In this document: in pieces, positions 39,342 through 51,297 of the stretch
How the letters are laid out: the number at the start of each line of letters is the position of its first letter
How positions within the stretch are numbered: the stretch's first letter is position 1
Assembly (NCBI GenBank): GCA_029948255.1
Contig: JALIZF010001917.1
Coordinates: forward strand, 1,420,261-1,484,260
Direction of reading: 5' to 3'
From: Telmatactis stephensoni
Lineage: Eukaryota; Cnidaria; Anthozoa; Actiniaria; Isophelliidae
Length of the DNA: 64,000 nucleotides
Translations under genes and position numbers: made by a program
Notes under the pieces: model-generated
The model's input: the letters and a program-made list of their open reading frames with translations, nothing else
What the model was told of the DNA's origin: nothing
The model's database searches: none

Positions 39342-41429
39342 CTGCACAGAGTTTAAAGGCTCAATTAGTTTGAGACCGTATTCACTTACTAACTACAGAA
39401 TTCCAAGTGGACCAAACTAATTAATAATAAGTCCATTCCAGGCTGTAAAAGTAGGTTATGACACACAAGACATGAAGACGAGATAGCAGCCAAACTCCTA
39501 TTACAACTAATATTTATCAGTTATTGTTTTGATTCTGAGAAGGTCTTCCGTTGTCCAGCCAGCCAGCACGTTCTACATATTTCGTGGTATCTGTTTTATC
39601 TTGAAGGAAGGACTCATGTGAAAATCGTCCAGTCAAACGCCCTGTGCCCTCAGTGCCCGATGGAAAATGGCAAATCGTTGCTCAAAATAACATTCCGCCG
39701 CTTTAAGCTTCAAATTCCTAATAATTCGAAGGCAAATGTTGCTTGGTCAGACCAAGTTAGAGAGTGGAGCCGCCATTGCTCCTTAGATATATATCTTGGT
39801 CAGTAGACAGCGTTGTTTTTGACGAATAAAGAACAGAAAATTTCAAAGTAACAGCGCAAATTTCAAGCCCAAGTTGAACTACTCTCTCTCAGCACCAAGA
39901 ACATGATCACGTGACCTACACATTCCGAACCTTCTTTGCCGCTGACTTGGGAATGAGGCTTACTCGCTCTTCCGAAAAATATCAACTTCTTACTGTAAAA
40001 TAGTTTCATTGATGGAATAGGCAGTACTGTAATATTGCAGACATTTTATTTTTCTGTCTACATCCTTTAAAACACTTTATAATACCAGGCAGAGGATATT
40101 TTGGACCTCAGAAATGAAAAGCGCGTTGCCTCCGAAACTTTTTCCGGAGAGGAAATTTGATTCCGTGACCCTTTTTGAATATCCTCGTACTTATCAGAGT
40201 TGAACGATCAGCAGAGGAGAAGATGAATCGAGATCAGACAATAAGACATCATTCTTTTCGTCTTGTTTTAAGTCCATAAAGGCTGCCTGGGGTCATTTCT
40301 GTTGTATCTGGAGATGTTCAATGACATCGAAAGTAAAAACGAATAACAGATATTTGAAAGTTCTTTGGTTAATTATTTCGAATACTCTCGTTCAAAACCA
40401 TCAAGTATCAAGCATAAGTGACAGATAATTTTCTAACACACTCTCCTTGGCCTTCGAGTTAGTTTGAGCCACGAGAAAAATGTCTGGAATGTGCTTGTCA
40501 AACTGGTGAACTTGATTGGTCTAGGCAGGGGAAAGGGAGCAAAAATGTAAGGTATCTTGTTGCCTTTCGACCCGAAATCACCGAGGGGAGCAACAGAATA
40601 TGATTACAAATGTAAAAGACTAGTTTTAGTGGTCACTAGTAGTCACGCAAATTCGCTGTACTGGCGCGAGATGTTTTTCGTTTCACTTGGGTACCAATAG
40701 TTTTGTAGTGTCATCGACATAAATCTCGCCCTCTTCTCGAACACAAAATGCATCGCCATGATTATCAATAGGTAAAAACATCATAAACTCACTATTAATC
40801 ATCAATTTATGATGTTGATGAAATTACCATGTTTCTTCTCTTGAGCCAATCATCCCTCCCGAAACACTGTTGAGCGAACCAACTGGCAAAGCCATTTGAG
40901 TGTAATTTGTGAAATTTTATGAACATTTATATTTTGTCATTGTGATGCAAGAGTGTAGCTCAGTTACCTCTCCCTGTTTAAAGTATTTCGATAAACGGAA
41001 CACGTGTAACATATGACCACTGGCTCTTCCACAATAGCCCAGTGCATGGCACAGGTTCAGCACTGATGTTGGCCGGCTTTAGGCTGTAAACCATTAACAA
41101 GACATGCAAAAAAAAAAAAAACCTGACCGGATAGACCACAAACAGTTGGATTTCAAGTTTCCGGCGTAAGTTTCCGGAAACCTCTTCACCCTGGAGATTT
41201 GACATTCAGCGAATTCAACAGACTATCAGGGACCATATTTCAAGACCCCATGGACCAGTAAACTCCAGAGAATACGCAAGGTCGGCTGAATACTGATTGG
41301 ACACTGACTGTATTTGAGTGATGACATATCTTGTGAAGTATCTGGTCGATCCTCAGCTAGGTGAACGTGTTACGAGTCACAGCCACAATACAATTTACAA
41401 GCAAAGATGAATACAGTATGCTGAACGCA

Positions 41430-41431
41430 AG

Positions 41432-41470
<39 letters not shown>
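41430..41470. repeat. (TAA)n microsatellite
   Basis: About a dozen AAT/ATA triplets in tandem within the spacer. Confidence 0.95.
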
Positions 41471-41472
<2 letters not shown>

Positions 41473-41699
41473 CTTGATTGGGTAACAAATAAAGCGTATG
41501 CTTTTTTCCAATCTGGCCCAAGACAGTCAAATACAAAATGGATCCAAGATAGTTGAAATATAGAGCCTATGACTCTAATACTAAAATTGTAAGATTGTTC
41601 AATTATAAAATTATAAAATTGTAAATACTAAGAAGGACATCTTCTCCAAATCAACTATGGCCAAAATACTGAGCATAAATACGCAACATCTTCCTCTTT

Positions 41700-44262
41700 A
41701 ATAATATTTTTCTTTCATTTTAGTTAGGTATGGCCTTTATCAGGCCTTCAAAAATTGCAAAGCCGACTATATTTCAAGTCGTCTTGCGGGATATTGGGAA
41801 AAGTTTTCAATCAGCAATAACCGCGCCTCGGATAGACCTCACTGGCTACGGTAATGCCACTGCGCAAAGCTAAAGAACCGCTGTCCTTCGAAGACAACTG
41901 ATTGACAAGAAAATGGCTCTTCGTGTGGGATGTAATAGCAGTAATCTTCATTTTCTGATTATCTGAAGCTTTTGCGAATTCCTGCTTGGCCCCCATTGAT
42001 TTGGCTATATGAATCTTTGCTTGTAAATTGTGTTGTAGTTCCTGACGAATCCCTATAGCGTCAATATTTTACAAATATAAACAACTTCCTCGTTGTACAG
42101 CCGTTGTTTGACATGAAACTCATCAGCATGCGCATAAACAGAAATTTTATATCTTTACTAAACATCGAATCATCGAAAAAAAGATTGCTGATGCCTAGTT
42201 CTGCTTATCAGTTTCAAGATCAGATACACTGATGTTGAAACGTACAATTTTAGTCTATAGTCTACGCTATGTAGATGCGAAAACAGCTGTAAGCGCCTCA
42301 ATCAGGCCTTCAAAAAATGCAAAGCTGACTGTATTTCAAGTCGTCTTGCGGAATATTACATGTAATAGGAACTGATTTTCTCATTCAGCAATATTTGCAC
42401 CTCCAATAGACCTCACAGGCTATGATAATTTCCCCTGAATTAGGTAAAAATACGCAACATAAACGATTATTGAAAGTCCGTGGCAATCTTGTAGACAACC
42501 TTCTGTGACACTTTACAGTCAATAAGCTTGAGAATTATTGTTATATTCCTTTTACTTTAGTTCATGTATGGCCTTTTCAGGCCTTCAAAAATTGCAAAGC
42601 CGACTGTATTGCAAGTCGTCTTGCGGATATTGGGAAAAGTTTTCAATCAGCAATAACCGCGCCTCGGATAAACCTCACTGGCTACGGTAATGCCACTGCG
42701 CAAAGCTAACGAACCGTTGTCCTTCGAAGACAACTGATTGACAACTAAACGACTCTTCGTGTGGGATGTAATAGCAGTAATCTTCATGTTTCAACATCAG
42801 TGTATCTGATCTTGAAACCGATAAACAGAACTAGGCACCAGCAATCTTTTTTTTTCAATGATTCGATGTTTAGTAAATATTTAAAATTTCTGCTTAATAT
42901 GCGCATGCGTGATGAGTTTCATGTTCAAACAACTGCTGTACAACGAGGAAGTTGTTTTTCTTTGTAAAATATTGACGCTTAGTCATTCGTCAGGAACTAC
43001 AACACATGTACAATTTACAAGCAAAGATTAATATAGCCAAATCAATAGGGGCCAAGCAGGAATTCGCAAAAGCTTCAGCTATCAAGCAAAATAGCTTTTT
43101 ACGATTATTGATAATAATAACAATAGGTTTTATTTTCAGAGGGTAAAACACATAACAATAGTTTGACAAACACTGATGACTCTGTGGACCTCAAAAACTA
43201 CATATATATTGATAATCAGAAAGTACAATTTTAGTCTATAGTCTACGCTAATGTAGATGCGAAAACAGCTGTAACGCAGGCACCTTAATCAGGCCTTCAA
43301 AAATTGCAAAGCGGACTGTATTTCAAGTCGTCTTGCGGAATATTACATGTAATAGGAAAAGTTCTCATTCAGCAATAATTGCACCTCCAGTAGACCTCAC
43401 AGGCTATGATAATTGTCCTATCGCATAATGACGTCACAGTTTGTTTACATTGGGGATAGATGCTCAGAAACAGTGGAAATTGAGACCTATTAATATTCCT
43501 TTTCGAAGTAGAACTTCAATGTATCGAGTTTTGATATATATCATGTATCAGTAATTGCTCATCTGCATTTTATTTGATATGCAATCACTCTGATCCCCTC
43601 TGGCGACCATAATCCTTAGCGTCAAAACAATAGAATGTTTTGGTGTGACGTCATTATGCGATAGGGCAATTTCCCCTGAATTAAGTAAAAATACGCAACA
43701 TAAACGATTATTGAAAGTCCGTGACAATCTTGTAGACAACCTTCTGTGATCACTTTACAGTCAATAAGCTTGAGAATTAGTGATATATTTCTTTTACTTT
43801 AGTTCATGTATGGCCTTTATCAGGCCTTCAAAAATTGCAAAGCCGACTATATTTCAAGTCGTCTTGCGGGATATTGGGAAAAGTTTTCAATCAGCAATAA
43901 CCGCGCCTCGGATAGACCTCACTGGCTACGGTAATGCCACTGCGCAAAGCTAACTTGATAATGTTATGATTTCTTTAGTACTCAAACACATGCATCTCAA
44001 CCATGTGGGATGTAAGGCAAGTACTTTCCATCTTTCAAGATGCATATGACCTTGAAACTAATCAGTAGAACTAAGGATCAGCAATCCATTTTTACGATGA
44101 TTCGATATTTTAGCAGTAGTACGTTTGAAATTTGTATTTTCGTCTAAATTGAATATGCGCATGCGTGGTGAGTTTCAAAAATATATCAAACTGGAATAAA
44201 AAACGTACAATGAGAAACTTTTTTACCTTTGTAAAATATTGACGCTATAGCGAATTCATTTA
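41700..44262. repeat. Cluster of related repeats in direct and inverted orientation
   Basis: A block with TATGGCC, then CAGGCCTTCAAAAATTGCAA and TTTCAAGTCGTCTTGCGG occurs at about 41730-41870, 42555-42712 and 43805-43955. Diverged forms lie at about 42300-42430 and 43287-43412. A second block (ATATGCGCATGCGT, TTCGTCAGGAACTACAACAC) occurs inverted at about 41990-42245 relative to 42780-43080, with a diverged third copy at 43966-44260. The pattern is consistent with a DNA-transposon family that has inserted into or duplicated alongside itself. No transposase frame is visible. Confidence 0.75.
43415..43667. mobile_element. MITE nested in the repeat cluster, AATT target duplication
   Basis: This 253-bp element has termini CCTATCGCATAATGACGTCA and the inverse. 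It is flanked by AATT at 43411-43414 and 43668-43671. The related repeat copy at 42415-42440 reads GATAATTTCCCC without the element, which is the empty site. Non-coding. Confidence 0.9.
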
Positions 44263-44560
44263 TTATATGCTACCATTTTAGATTTAATTCTACCAAAACT
44301 TATTCAGTGATAATGCTTGGTCAACTTGGTCACCGCTTTGCGACTCGCACAGTAGATGTTGTTTAGGAAATTTCCGCTGGCATAGGAAAGGATTGAGAGT
44401 ATTGACTCTGTCTCTTCATGTCAAAAGATTTAAAACGACCTTAACGAGGTGGATCAAAGCGTTGATCTACAATTAGAATATTGGAAATGTATCGTCGAAA
44501 CGTCGGGCGAACGTCGAGATTGATCGCTCGACCCAGTCTTTCTCACGTCCATTTTACAAA

Positions 44561-47500
44561 ATGGCGGACGACATTGCAACTTTCGTGTTGTGTATTTCTT
44601 TGTGTGGTTTTGTCGTGTTTCGGCCCTTGAAATGTGAAAATGTTAAAAGGTATTGTAATGTAAGATTTCTTTAATTGCTAAACGAAATGCGATTTGAATT
44701 TTTGCTCTATCACTTTTAATAAATTTCAGAATAATCCCCGAACAAACAATTTCGAACGAGGTAAGCTTTAAAATGTGTCAGAAACTTTGTTTTTTAGGTC
44801 GTTGTGTCTAAAAAATTGACAGTGTAAGCATAGTTATTGTAATTGGCTTTTAGGTACTTCATAATAATGAATCAGTGATCTACTGGCTGACAGATCTTGA
44901 AAAAGACTGGAGATATGAATTGAGAATATCTTACCCAGCTACTGTAAGTTGTGGAAGTAAATTATTGAGCATAGTACTTGTATAATAGCAAGGGCTTTGG
45001 ATTGTTAATGCGCTGCCTTTTAAGAGAGAGGTTAATGGTTGGACTTCTGTCATTGCATAATTTTCACATCCTTGCTTTGACTTCTACCATATGTATTTTA
45101 TTAAGAAATAGAACAGCTTCAACGTTGCTCTGTTCGGTTATAGCAACACACAGGAATGACGAAAGCACGGAAAAAGTGTGGGCAAAACACGAGACGAGTG
45201 CTCTCCACACTTCTTGAGTGCTTTCGGCACTTCCTAAGTGCTGTATTACTGAATGAGCATGGAAAAAGATGTTCTATTTGTTTTATTATATATTTAAGTA
45301 AATATTCAAGGGAAAAAGTTCAGTTTTCTCCGTACAAAAATTCAAAAGGTGCGCGCACAGTCGAGCTCGTGCTGCTGACATCAGAGCTGTGCTCCGTTCT
45401 CTGATAAAGCACAGCTTTTAGCCAATCAGAGCGCACGTATCGACAAGGGTATATAATAAAGTAAATTGGAGCACTGATGGAGGGAGGGGATAGAGGGAAT
45501 AATGACTGGAATCAAATGGATCACTTTCAGCTGAAGAAACATACACGACTAGATTCAAAATAAGCAATTTTTGATTCACCATGTCAATATAGCTGTTGTG
45601 AAGCAATTTAATCCTACTCAAGGGATTTCTTCATGGGATTTCTGCCATGTTGGGGGTATTCAATCTAGCTGGTTCTCATATTATCAAACACATCAGAATC
45701 AAACAAGAACACAAGTTGATGCAAGTTTTCACTGTCTTGTAAGTTCTCTTCATGATTGAACACTACTCTATACAAATGAACACAAGTTTTTCCAAAACGC
45801 TTGACAAAGATCAGATAGTTGAATGAAAAGGAGAAAATCAAGGGGTTTTTTTTGCTTGAATTACTTGCAGAAACAAAATTGCAAAATATCTTGCTGAACA
45901 AACAAAAACAAAAAAAACTTGGTACATTTAGCACAGTGACAATAAATTCAAAGAAGACAAGACTTGCATCAACTTACAATCACATTTGAGCATGTTCAAA
46001 GTTCTGTCAAGTCATTGGAAGCAGCCACAACACCAAGTCAATGCAAGTTAGCAATCAAAGGAAGCAAGTCAAAACTTGCATTAGTTGCATTCTCACTAGT
46101 TGATCAGGACCTTAGAGTGATACTATTGTTTAGAGAGATATGATGTTATCTTATGTCCATAGATACCAACAGAATTTCTTATAAAGTTGATTCACTCACC
46201 TGATTATTTATCCACACATCATGGCAGAAAACTTTTAAACATTGAGAAGATAATGTTTAACAATGATAACCATGTAAGTTCAATTCAGCATTGTAATGAT
46301 ATTTTTTTCTATACTTACCTGTTAGGCAATGGAGGAATCCTTAAAAGTGTGATATGAGTTAACCTTTTTTTTTGTTTGCTTTTTTGTGAGGAGGGGAAGG
46401 GAAAAGAAGAACCACAGACAAATCATTGGCACAACAAGAAGTATGTTGTGATGTGAATCATTGGTCAGCTTTTGGAGATTCATCAAAGTTTTTTGAAATG
46501 TCAGAGGAAAAAACTGTGTTCTGACAAATTGTCTGAATACTATTTTTGAAACAACATAGAAATATACCTTGTATAAAGGGAACTAAATCTTTGTGAATAC
46601 CTAGTACTAGAATGTCCAAAACTAAACACTACTATCCTAAAGTAAAATATTCCTAGCTGAAACACTGATGACCAACAATGCCATATGAAATCTTGCCAAA
46701 AATGGTGAATTTCTGTTAAGACTGTTTCATGGTATTGTCTTGGCAGCTCAGCTTTATGTTTTCTTTTACAGGAACAATATGCAAGAGTAACAGCCATTAG
46801 AACTGGTTTACCTCTGGACCCCCAGAGAATAAATGATCCAATCATATATAACATAGGTATGGAAAGAATGTTTTATGTCTTAGTGGCAGCTTATTTATAT
46901 CTATAGCAACTGCCATTAAATCAATACAAATACTTTGTAGCCATTCTTGGTGTAATACCATGATCACCTCGGGATCTATTGTTTTTGGAGGGACGTTTAA
47001 TCGCTAACATCCCTCCCTCATGAATAGAAAGAGGGAAAATTAGTTCTAATATTCCCTCATTAATTATGAATGAGGGATGATTAGAACTAATCGTCCCTCA
47101 TCCATAATTAATGAGGGACAATTAGAACTAATCGTCCCTCATGTTATTCATGAGTGGTTGTCCCTCATATATCAATCATCAGGACGATCAGGACAACTTT
47201 GCACGCTGTCCCGAAACTCTGTAACTTTCTAACGCACCGATACCTCTTACCACTGCACACTCTTACGCGTGTGGGATCTATGCATTCTATTTTGCGCATG
47301 AGCATAACGAAGCAAAGAAAGCATTATGAAAAACAATTTAGCTTTCGAATTGATTAACAACCTATAAATACTTGTTCATTGAAAGTATATAACAAAGAAA
47401 TCTATTTTCGAAAGCCCCCAAAGAACAGGGTTACGCACAATTTATTGGTAAAAGAATTGTATAATATTTTCAAGTTTTGGATGAACAAACAGCGAAGTAT

Positions 47501-48453
47501 ATTTTCGTTTATTTCCTCGGTGATCATGACTTCTTCGGGATATTAGTGATTAAATGTCCCCTCAGCCTCGGGAGGTTTAGTAAAAGTCTTCCACTAAACT
47601 TCCACTAAACCTCCCGAGGCTGAGGGGAAATTTAATCACTAATATCCCTCAGGGTCATGGTATTACTTATAACAATCACACAAAAGTGTGGATGGAGCAT
47701 TGTGTCGGAGACACTAAGAACAGCTACGGAGGAGACTAAATGTATAAAGAAACTTTGAATTTGTTGTCAAAATTGTTTTGAAAATTATTTTTTGTTAAGA
47801 TACTTTATAAAGAGAAGGCCCATTTTCAACCACTTTGCTTCATTCCAGCCCACCCCCACCCCCACTCCCATCCCACACATGCACACCCACCCCCTCCCTC
47901 CTTAAGGAAAGTCACTTGGATAGTCATAGAGATTATTGACTTCATTTCCCATGCTAATAAACATCACCTCAGGTAAAGGCCTTTACCTCAATTGATGTTT
48001 GTCCTTGTCAGTTTTAGAAAAGCTGTACCTTGGTCTGCCATGGGAAGTATGGAAAACAGGAATGTTAATCTTATGTTCTCTAACTGTAGTGTTTACATTA
48101 GTATTACCACAAGTACATAAATTTTTTGAAAAGGAAAACTTAAAGTTTATGAAAACATTGTAATTAGGTTGATTTTTAACTGTGAGAACTATATATGCCA
48201 AAATCAGATTACAAAACGTCATTTTAGCATCTAAAAGCCTTGATAAGATACAGTTCTGAAAAACCCAATGTTTTATAGTAAATATTGTAAAAAGTTGAAT
48301 ATTGTACATAATTAAATTGTATTTAATTTGATATTAAAGAGAGCCTTTTTAATTTGTCCAAGTCATTTGTTATTTCCTTTTGTGACTATGCAAACAGCCA
48401 AAGGGTCAGATAATATCATTGTTGTGACATTGCTATATTTAGGTGTCAGTTAA
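44561..48453 (+). CDS. Small secretory-pathway protein of unknown function, six-exon model
   Basis: Exons with consistent phases: 44561-44649, 44730-44760, 44854-44943, 46163-46273, 46772-46856, and a tentative last exon 48398-48453. This gives about 153 residues. The start has a fair context (ACAAAATGG). The N-terminus ATFVLCISLCGFVVFRPLKC is a convincing signal peptide or signal anchor. Downstream come SVIYWLTDLEKDWRYELRIS, then YPATIPTEFLIKL, then a basic stretch, then EQYARVTAIRTGLPLDPQRI. Five exons in one phase series with good splice sites make the gene real. The alternation of charge and hydrophobic residues suggests a lumenal beta-rich domain. I do not recognise the family. The last exon ends in a short hydrophobic run (NIIVVTLLYLGVS) and is the weakest part; a longer C-terminus with a transmembrane segment may exist if another exon is used. 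Confidence 0.65.
45140..45460. repeat. Probable dispersed repeat with CCAATCAGAGCGC motif
   Basis: The intron after exon 3 of the gene at 44561 contains AAAGCACAGCTTTTAGCCAA followed by TCAGAGCGCACG, the same core as at 26240 and 26301. There is no reliable coding signal. Boundaries are approximate. Confidence 0.4.
46952..47666. mobile_element. Compound inverted-repeat element
   Basis: Termini GTAATACCATGATCACC and its partial inverse GGTCATGGTATTAC enclose about 715 bp. Inside are nested palindromes: AGGGACAATTAGAACTAATC units at about 47040-47130, and CCTCAGCCTCGGGAGG with its inverse at about 47560-47630. It lies between exon 5 and the tentative last exon of the gene at 44561. Confidence 0.65.
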
Positions 48454-48678
48454 ATGATACCTATTTATTCCTTATGTTTTGTTGATATGGCAACACAATT
48501 GGTTTTATACCTGTTTTTCTGGAACAACCCTTAAAAAGACCACTTGTACAGTAACTTCACTTATAAATTTCAATTCTGAAGGAAGGAAGTAGCGAAGATG
48601 TTTACAAAAAGAAAGGCTTATTACTCATGGTAAGCTATTCATTCAATTGACGGAATTAGTTGCTTGTGCTTCCGCGTT

Positions 48679-49659
48679 ATGGAGGACGCAGTATGTGTTC
48701 GGCAGCGAGCGTACTTGAAAGAAAGACTCCTTGGAAGTGGCACATTTGGAAATGTGTATCTTGTGAGGGATGTGGAAGAGAAAGATTTTTATGCCTTGAA
48801 ACAAATTAATATTTCAAATCACAGCCACTCTGTTGCAATACAGAGAGAGTTTTTGGCCATGTTAGCATCGCTGCACCATCGTCATATCATTCATTTGTTT
48901 AGTTGTGCCATTTCAAAGGCAAGCAATTCACAGCTAGTTGCTAACTTTGTTATGGAATACTGCAGTGGAGGGACGTTAAACGACAGACTTTCAACTCCAA
49001 ATTCGCAAATTCTGAATTTGAAGTGGATGATACAAATATCAGACGGTGTGTCGTTTTTGCACCAAAAAGGAATAATCCATCGTGATCTCAAAGCTGACAA
49101 TGTTTTACTGACTAGAAATAACAATGTCAAGCTGTGTGACTTGGGCCTTGCTTCTCTCTCCAAATACCGTCCCATGAGCCAAAGACACAAGCCAAAGTGT
49201 TGTGACAATCGCGAGCTAGAGGATGGACAAGTTGGGACGCCATGCTTTTGGTCGCCAGAGCTGCTTGATGGGGGCAAACAGTGCAAAGCTAGCGATGTTT
49301 TTGCTTTGGGTCACATCTTGTTTGCTATCAAGGAACGTTCTTACATTGACCGCAAGTCGTCCAAGTTGTATGGTGCATTTATAAAAACTGAACACTACGG
49401 AGTCATTTCGTTAGGTAGTGCGCAGTCCAAACGCGTCAAGCCTTGTTTCCTTGTTTTCAGTGCAGACAAGAGCGCTGTCGATAAGAGATTACGTATCATT
49501 ACAACGGCTACGTTATCCCATCGCGTTGATTCACGTCCAAGTAGTGATCAAGTGTATCAGTACTTAAAGCACACAGCTAGAATACTAGTTGAGATCAAGA
49601 GGCAGGAATTTGCAATAAGGACACAAGTAGCGCCAGCATCGGTGCAAGCTTTAGTCTAA
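48679..49659 (+). CDS. Protein kinase of the STK35/PDIK1L family, single exon
   Basis: The 326-residue kinase domain occupies nearly the whole protein. Visible motifs: glycine loop GSGTFGNV (19-26), ATP lysine K41 in YALKQI, alpha-C glutamate E57 in QREF, catalytic HRDLKADN (134-141), metal site written DLG (154-156) instead of DFG, and SPE (192-194) replacing APE. Subdomain IX reads SDVFALGHILFAIKERSYID. With the following KLYGAFIK this matches the diagnostic DIFALGIIIW-type segment and its extension in STK35 and PDIK1L. The human members are nuclear kinases with poorly known substrates; STK35 (CLIK1) binds the PDZ-LIM protein CLP36. The start at 48679 (GTTATGG) is the first ATG in frame. 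All catalytic residues are present, so it should be active. The absence of introns in an otherwise intron-dense region is notable. It could be an old retrocopy. Confidence 0.85.
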   Translation: MEDAVCVRQRAYLKERLLGSGTFGNVYLVRDVEEKDFYALKQINISNHSHSVAIQREFLAMLASLHHRHIIHLFSCAISKASNSQLVANFVMEYCSGGTLNDRLSTPNSQILNLKWMIQISDGVSFLHQKGIIHRDLKADNVLLTRNNNVKLCDLGLASLSKYRPMSQRHKPKCCDNRELEDGQVGTPCFWSPELLDGGKQCKASDVFALGHILFAIKERSYIDRKSSKLYGAFIKTEHYGVISLGSAQSKRVKPCFLVFSADKSAVDKRLRIITTATLSHRVDSRPSSDQVYQYLKHTARILVEIKRQEFAIRTQVAPASVQALV

Positions 49660-49966
49660 CCTACGAATATGGTGATTCAATGAGGTTTGCCACTGGATAC
49701 AGTATACACCTGCTTCTGTTCCAATCTAGAAAATGACTTGAGGCAGACAAGACCAAAATTGCTAGTCCATTATCTAGTGACTATTAGCTACTGAACTCTA
49801 CTTAGTGTACAAATTTAACTGATAGCTAAAGGCTTTGTTTGCTCTAGTTGCCTTTCCAGTTTTCAATTCAAGAAGAAAGACAAAACAAAATGCCCTATGT
49901 CGTGGACATATCTATTCCTTTTTATATGAGAAGCGTTTTAGTTGTTTAGAAGTTACCTAAAGCCGT

Positions 49967-50161
49967 GATGTTACACGGGTCGATTCGCAACAACGATTTT
50001 CCGCGCAACACTTGGTCAGATTCATATCAAACATTTTGCAACTTGTTCACTAAGCAAAAATATTGCTAAAAATAGTTGCGTTTTGTATTTTCCATGGCAT
50101 AAACTGTAGGGGTAGTTTGTTGTGCGGAAAATCGTTGTTACGAATCGACCCGTATAACATC
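49967..50161. mobile_element. MITE-like element with 45-bp terminal inverted repeats
   Basis: The left end (GATGTTACACGGGTCGATTC, CAACAACGATTTTCCGCGCA) is matched almost exactly by the inverse of the right end. Total length is 195 bp, non-coding. A CCG triplet near both ends might be a target duplication, but this is unsure. Confidence 0.85.
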
Positions 50162-51129
50162 CCGAAGCACCAAAAATATCGTTTGAAGATCTTTTCATTC
50201 TCATTTGCGATATCTGTCGTGATCAGGCTAATAAAACTCGAAATAAGGTAATTATTATACTTAATGTAATATCGCATTAGTTATATAGGAAAATAAAACG
50301 TGACGTAATCTATTGCATTTCTTTGATTTCGTATCTAATCTTTACCTTGCTTAAACGCTGGTGACATCAACATACTTTATCTCATCTGTTCAATTTCGAG
50401 TACATAAACATGTTTTGTTTGTGTTTTTTTTTGTTTTTTTTTTTTTTGTCATGCACGATATTTTTGTTGTGTCTTCCAAAATGAGACAGAACGGGAGATG
50501 GTTTCACTGAACGGTCAAAAAGATATGCAACATGGCTTGCCACCTTGTAAGCTCGGACACACAACTTCTACAATGTTGCGCACAACAGTTTTGCAACATT
50601 ACACTCTGATTAAACTCTGCTTAATTACAAGGACCGACCTAATTACCTCAAATTTGAAATGCAAAAAAACAGGAATCGCCATTATACTTTGCCACAAGCC
50701 AGATGCAATTTGATGCATATGATACAGAACTACAAGACAATACTCTCTCTTCAAGCTTCCTTTTGCTCAGTGTAAGCCTTGACTGCGCGAAATGTATTCT
50801 TTAGAACTTTAGCAACTGCTCGTGGAAAGGTAGCGTCCTGCGCAGACGTTGTGGGGCGCTTTCATTTCCAAGGGTACCGGAAACGTTACACGTCTGCGCA
50901 AGAGGCTAGTGGTAAGCTTAGTACGAATGCACATGAATTGTCAACATGCACTTATACTTTAGAATTTCTCGTTTTTTTGCTCGGTCATGAATAGCTTACG
51001 TGGAATTGAGGGTAATAACGCAACCATTACTATAGCAAGGCATAAAATTCTGAGTTGAAAACAACCAAGTTTTGTAACTCATGGTTTTGTGCGAGTGAAG
51101 CAAGCGCCGTCCCCGTCGCGACTATCAAC

Positions 51130-51297
51130 CAGGGGCGGATCCAGGATTTTGCAAAGGGGGTGTCCCAAATAGGCCTCTTGAGAGGTGACGTCACATCCAA
51201 AATGGTGGCCTCCTAACAATGGAATCTGATAACGTCATCTCGTACGGCCCTAAGGGTGTCCGATGCACCTATGGACAACCCCCAGGATCCGCCCCTG
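51130..51297. mobile_element. hAT-like MITE (CAGGGGCGGATCC termini), 5-bp target duplication
   Basis: This 168-bp element has CAGGGGCGGATCCAGG at one end and CCAGGATCCGCCCCTG at the other. It is flanked by TCAAC at 51125-51129 and 51298-51302. CAGGG termini are typical of hAT transposons, and a 5-bp duplication fits the hAT5 group. It is related to the element at 55869-55943. Confidence 0.88.

Larger units (their letters stand above)
39342..44560. other. Intergenic spacer with repeat cluster
   Basis: This is the spacer between the 5' end of the RhoGAP gene and the plus-strand gene at 44561. The first part (39342-41400) shows no supported gene. A (TAA)n microsatellite lies at about 41430-41470, and from about 41700 the sequence is built of related repeats (listed separately). 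It should contain the ARHGAP21 promoter or non-coding first exon, and the promoter of the 44561 gene. Confidence 0.6.

Noticed and set aside
41811..41996. Minus-strand frame in the repeat cluster as a remnant transposase
   Set aside because: No catalytic motif, only about 60 codons, and the similar repeat copies do not keep the frame.
48891..49286. 131-codon minus-strand frame
   Set aside because: It lies entirely antisense to the kinase catalytic domain and has no domain of its own.
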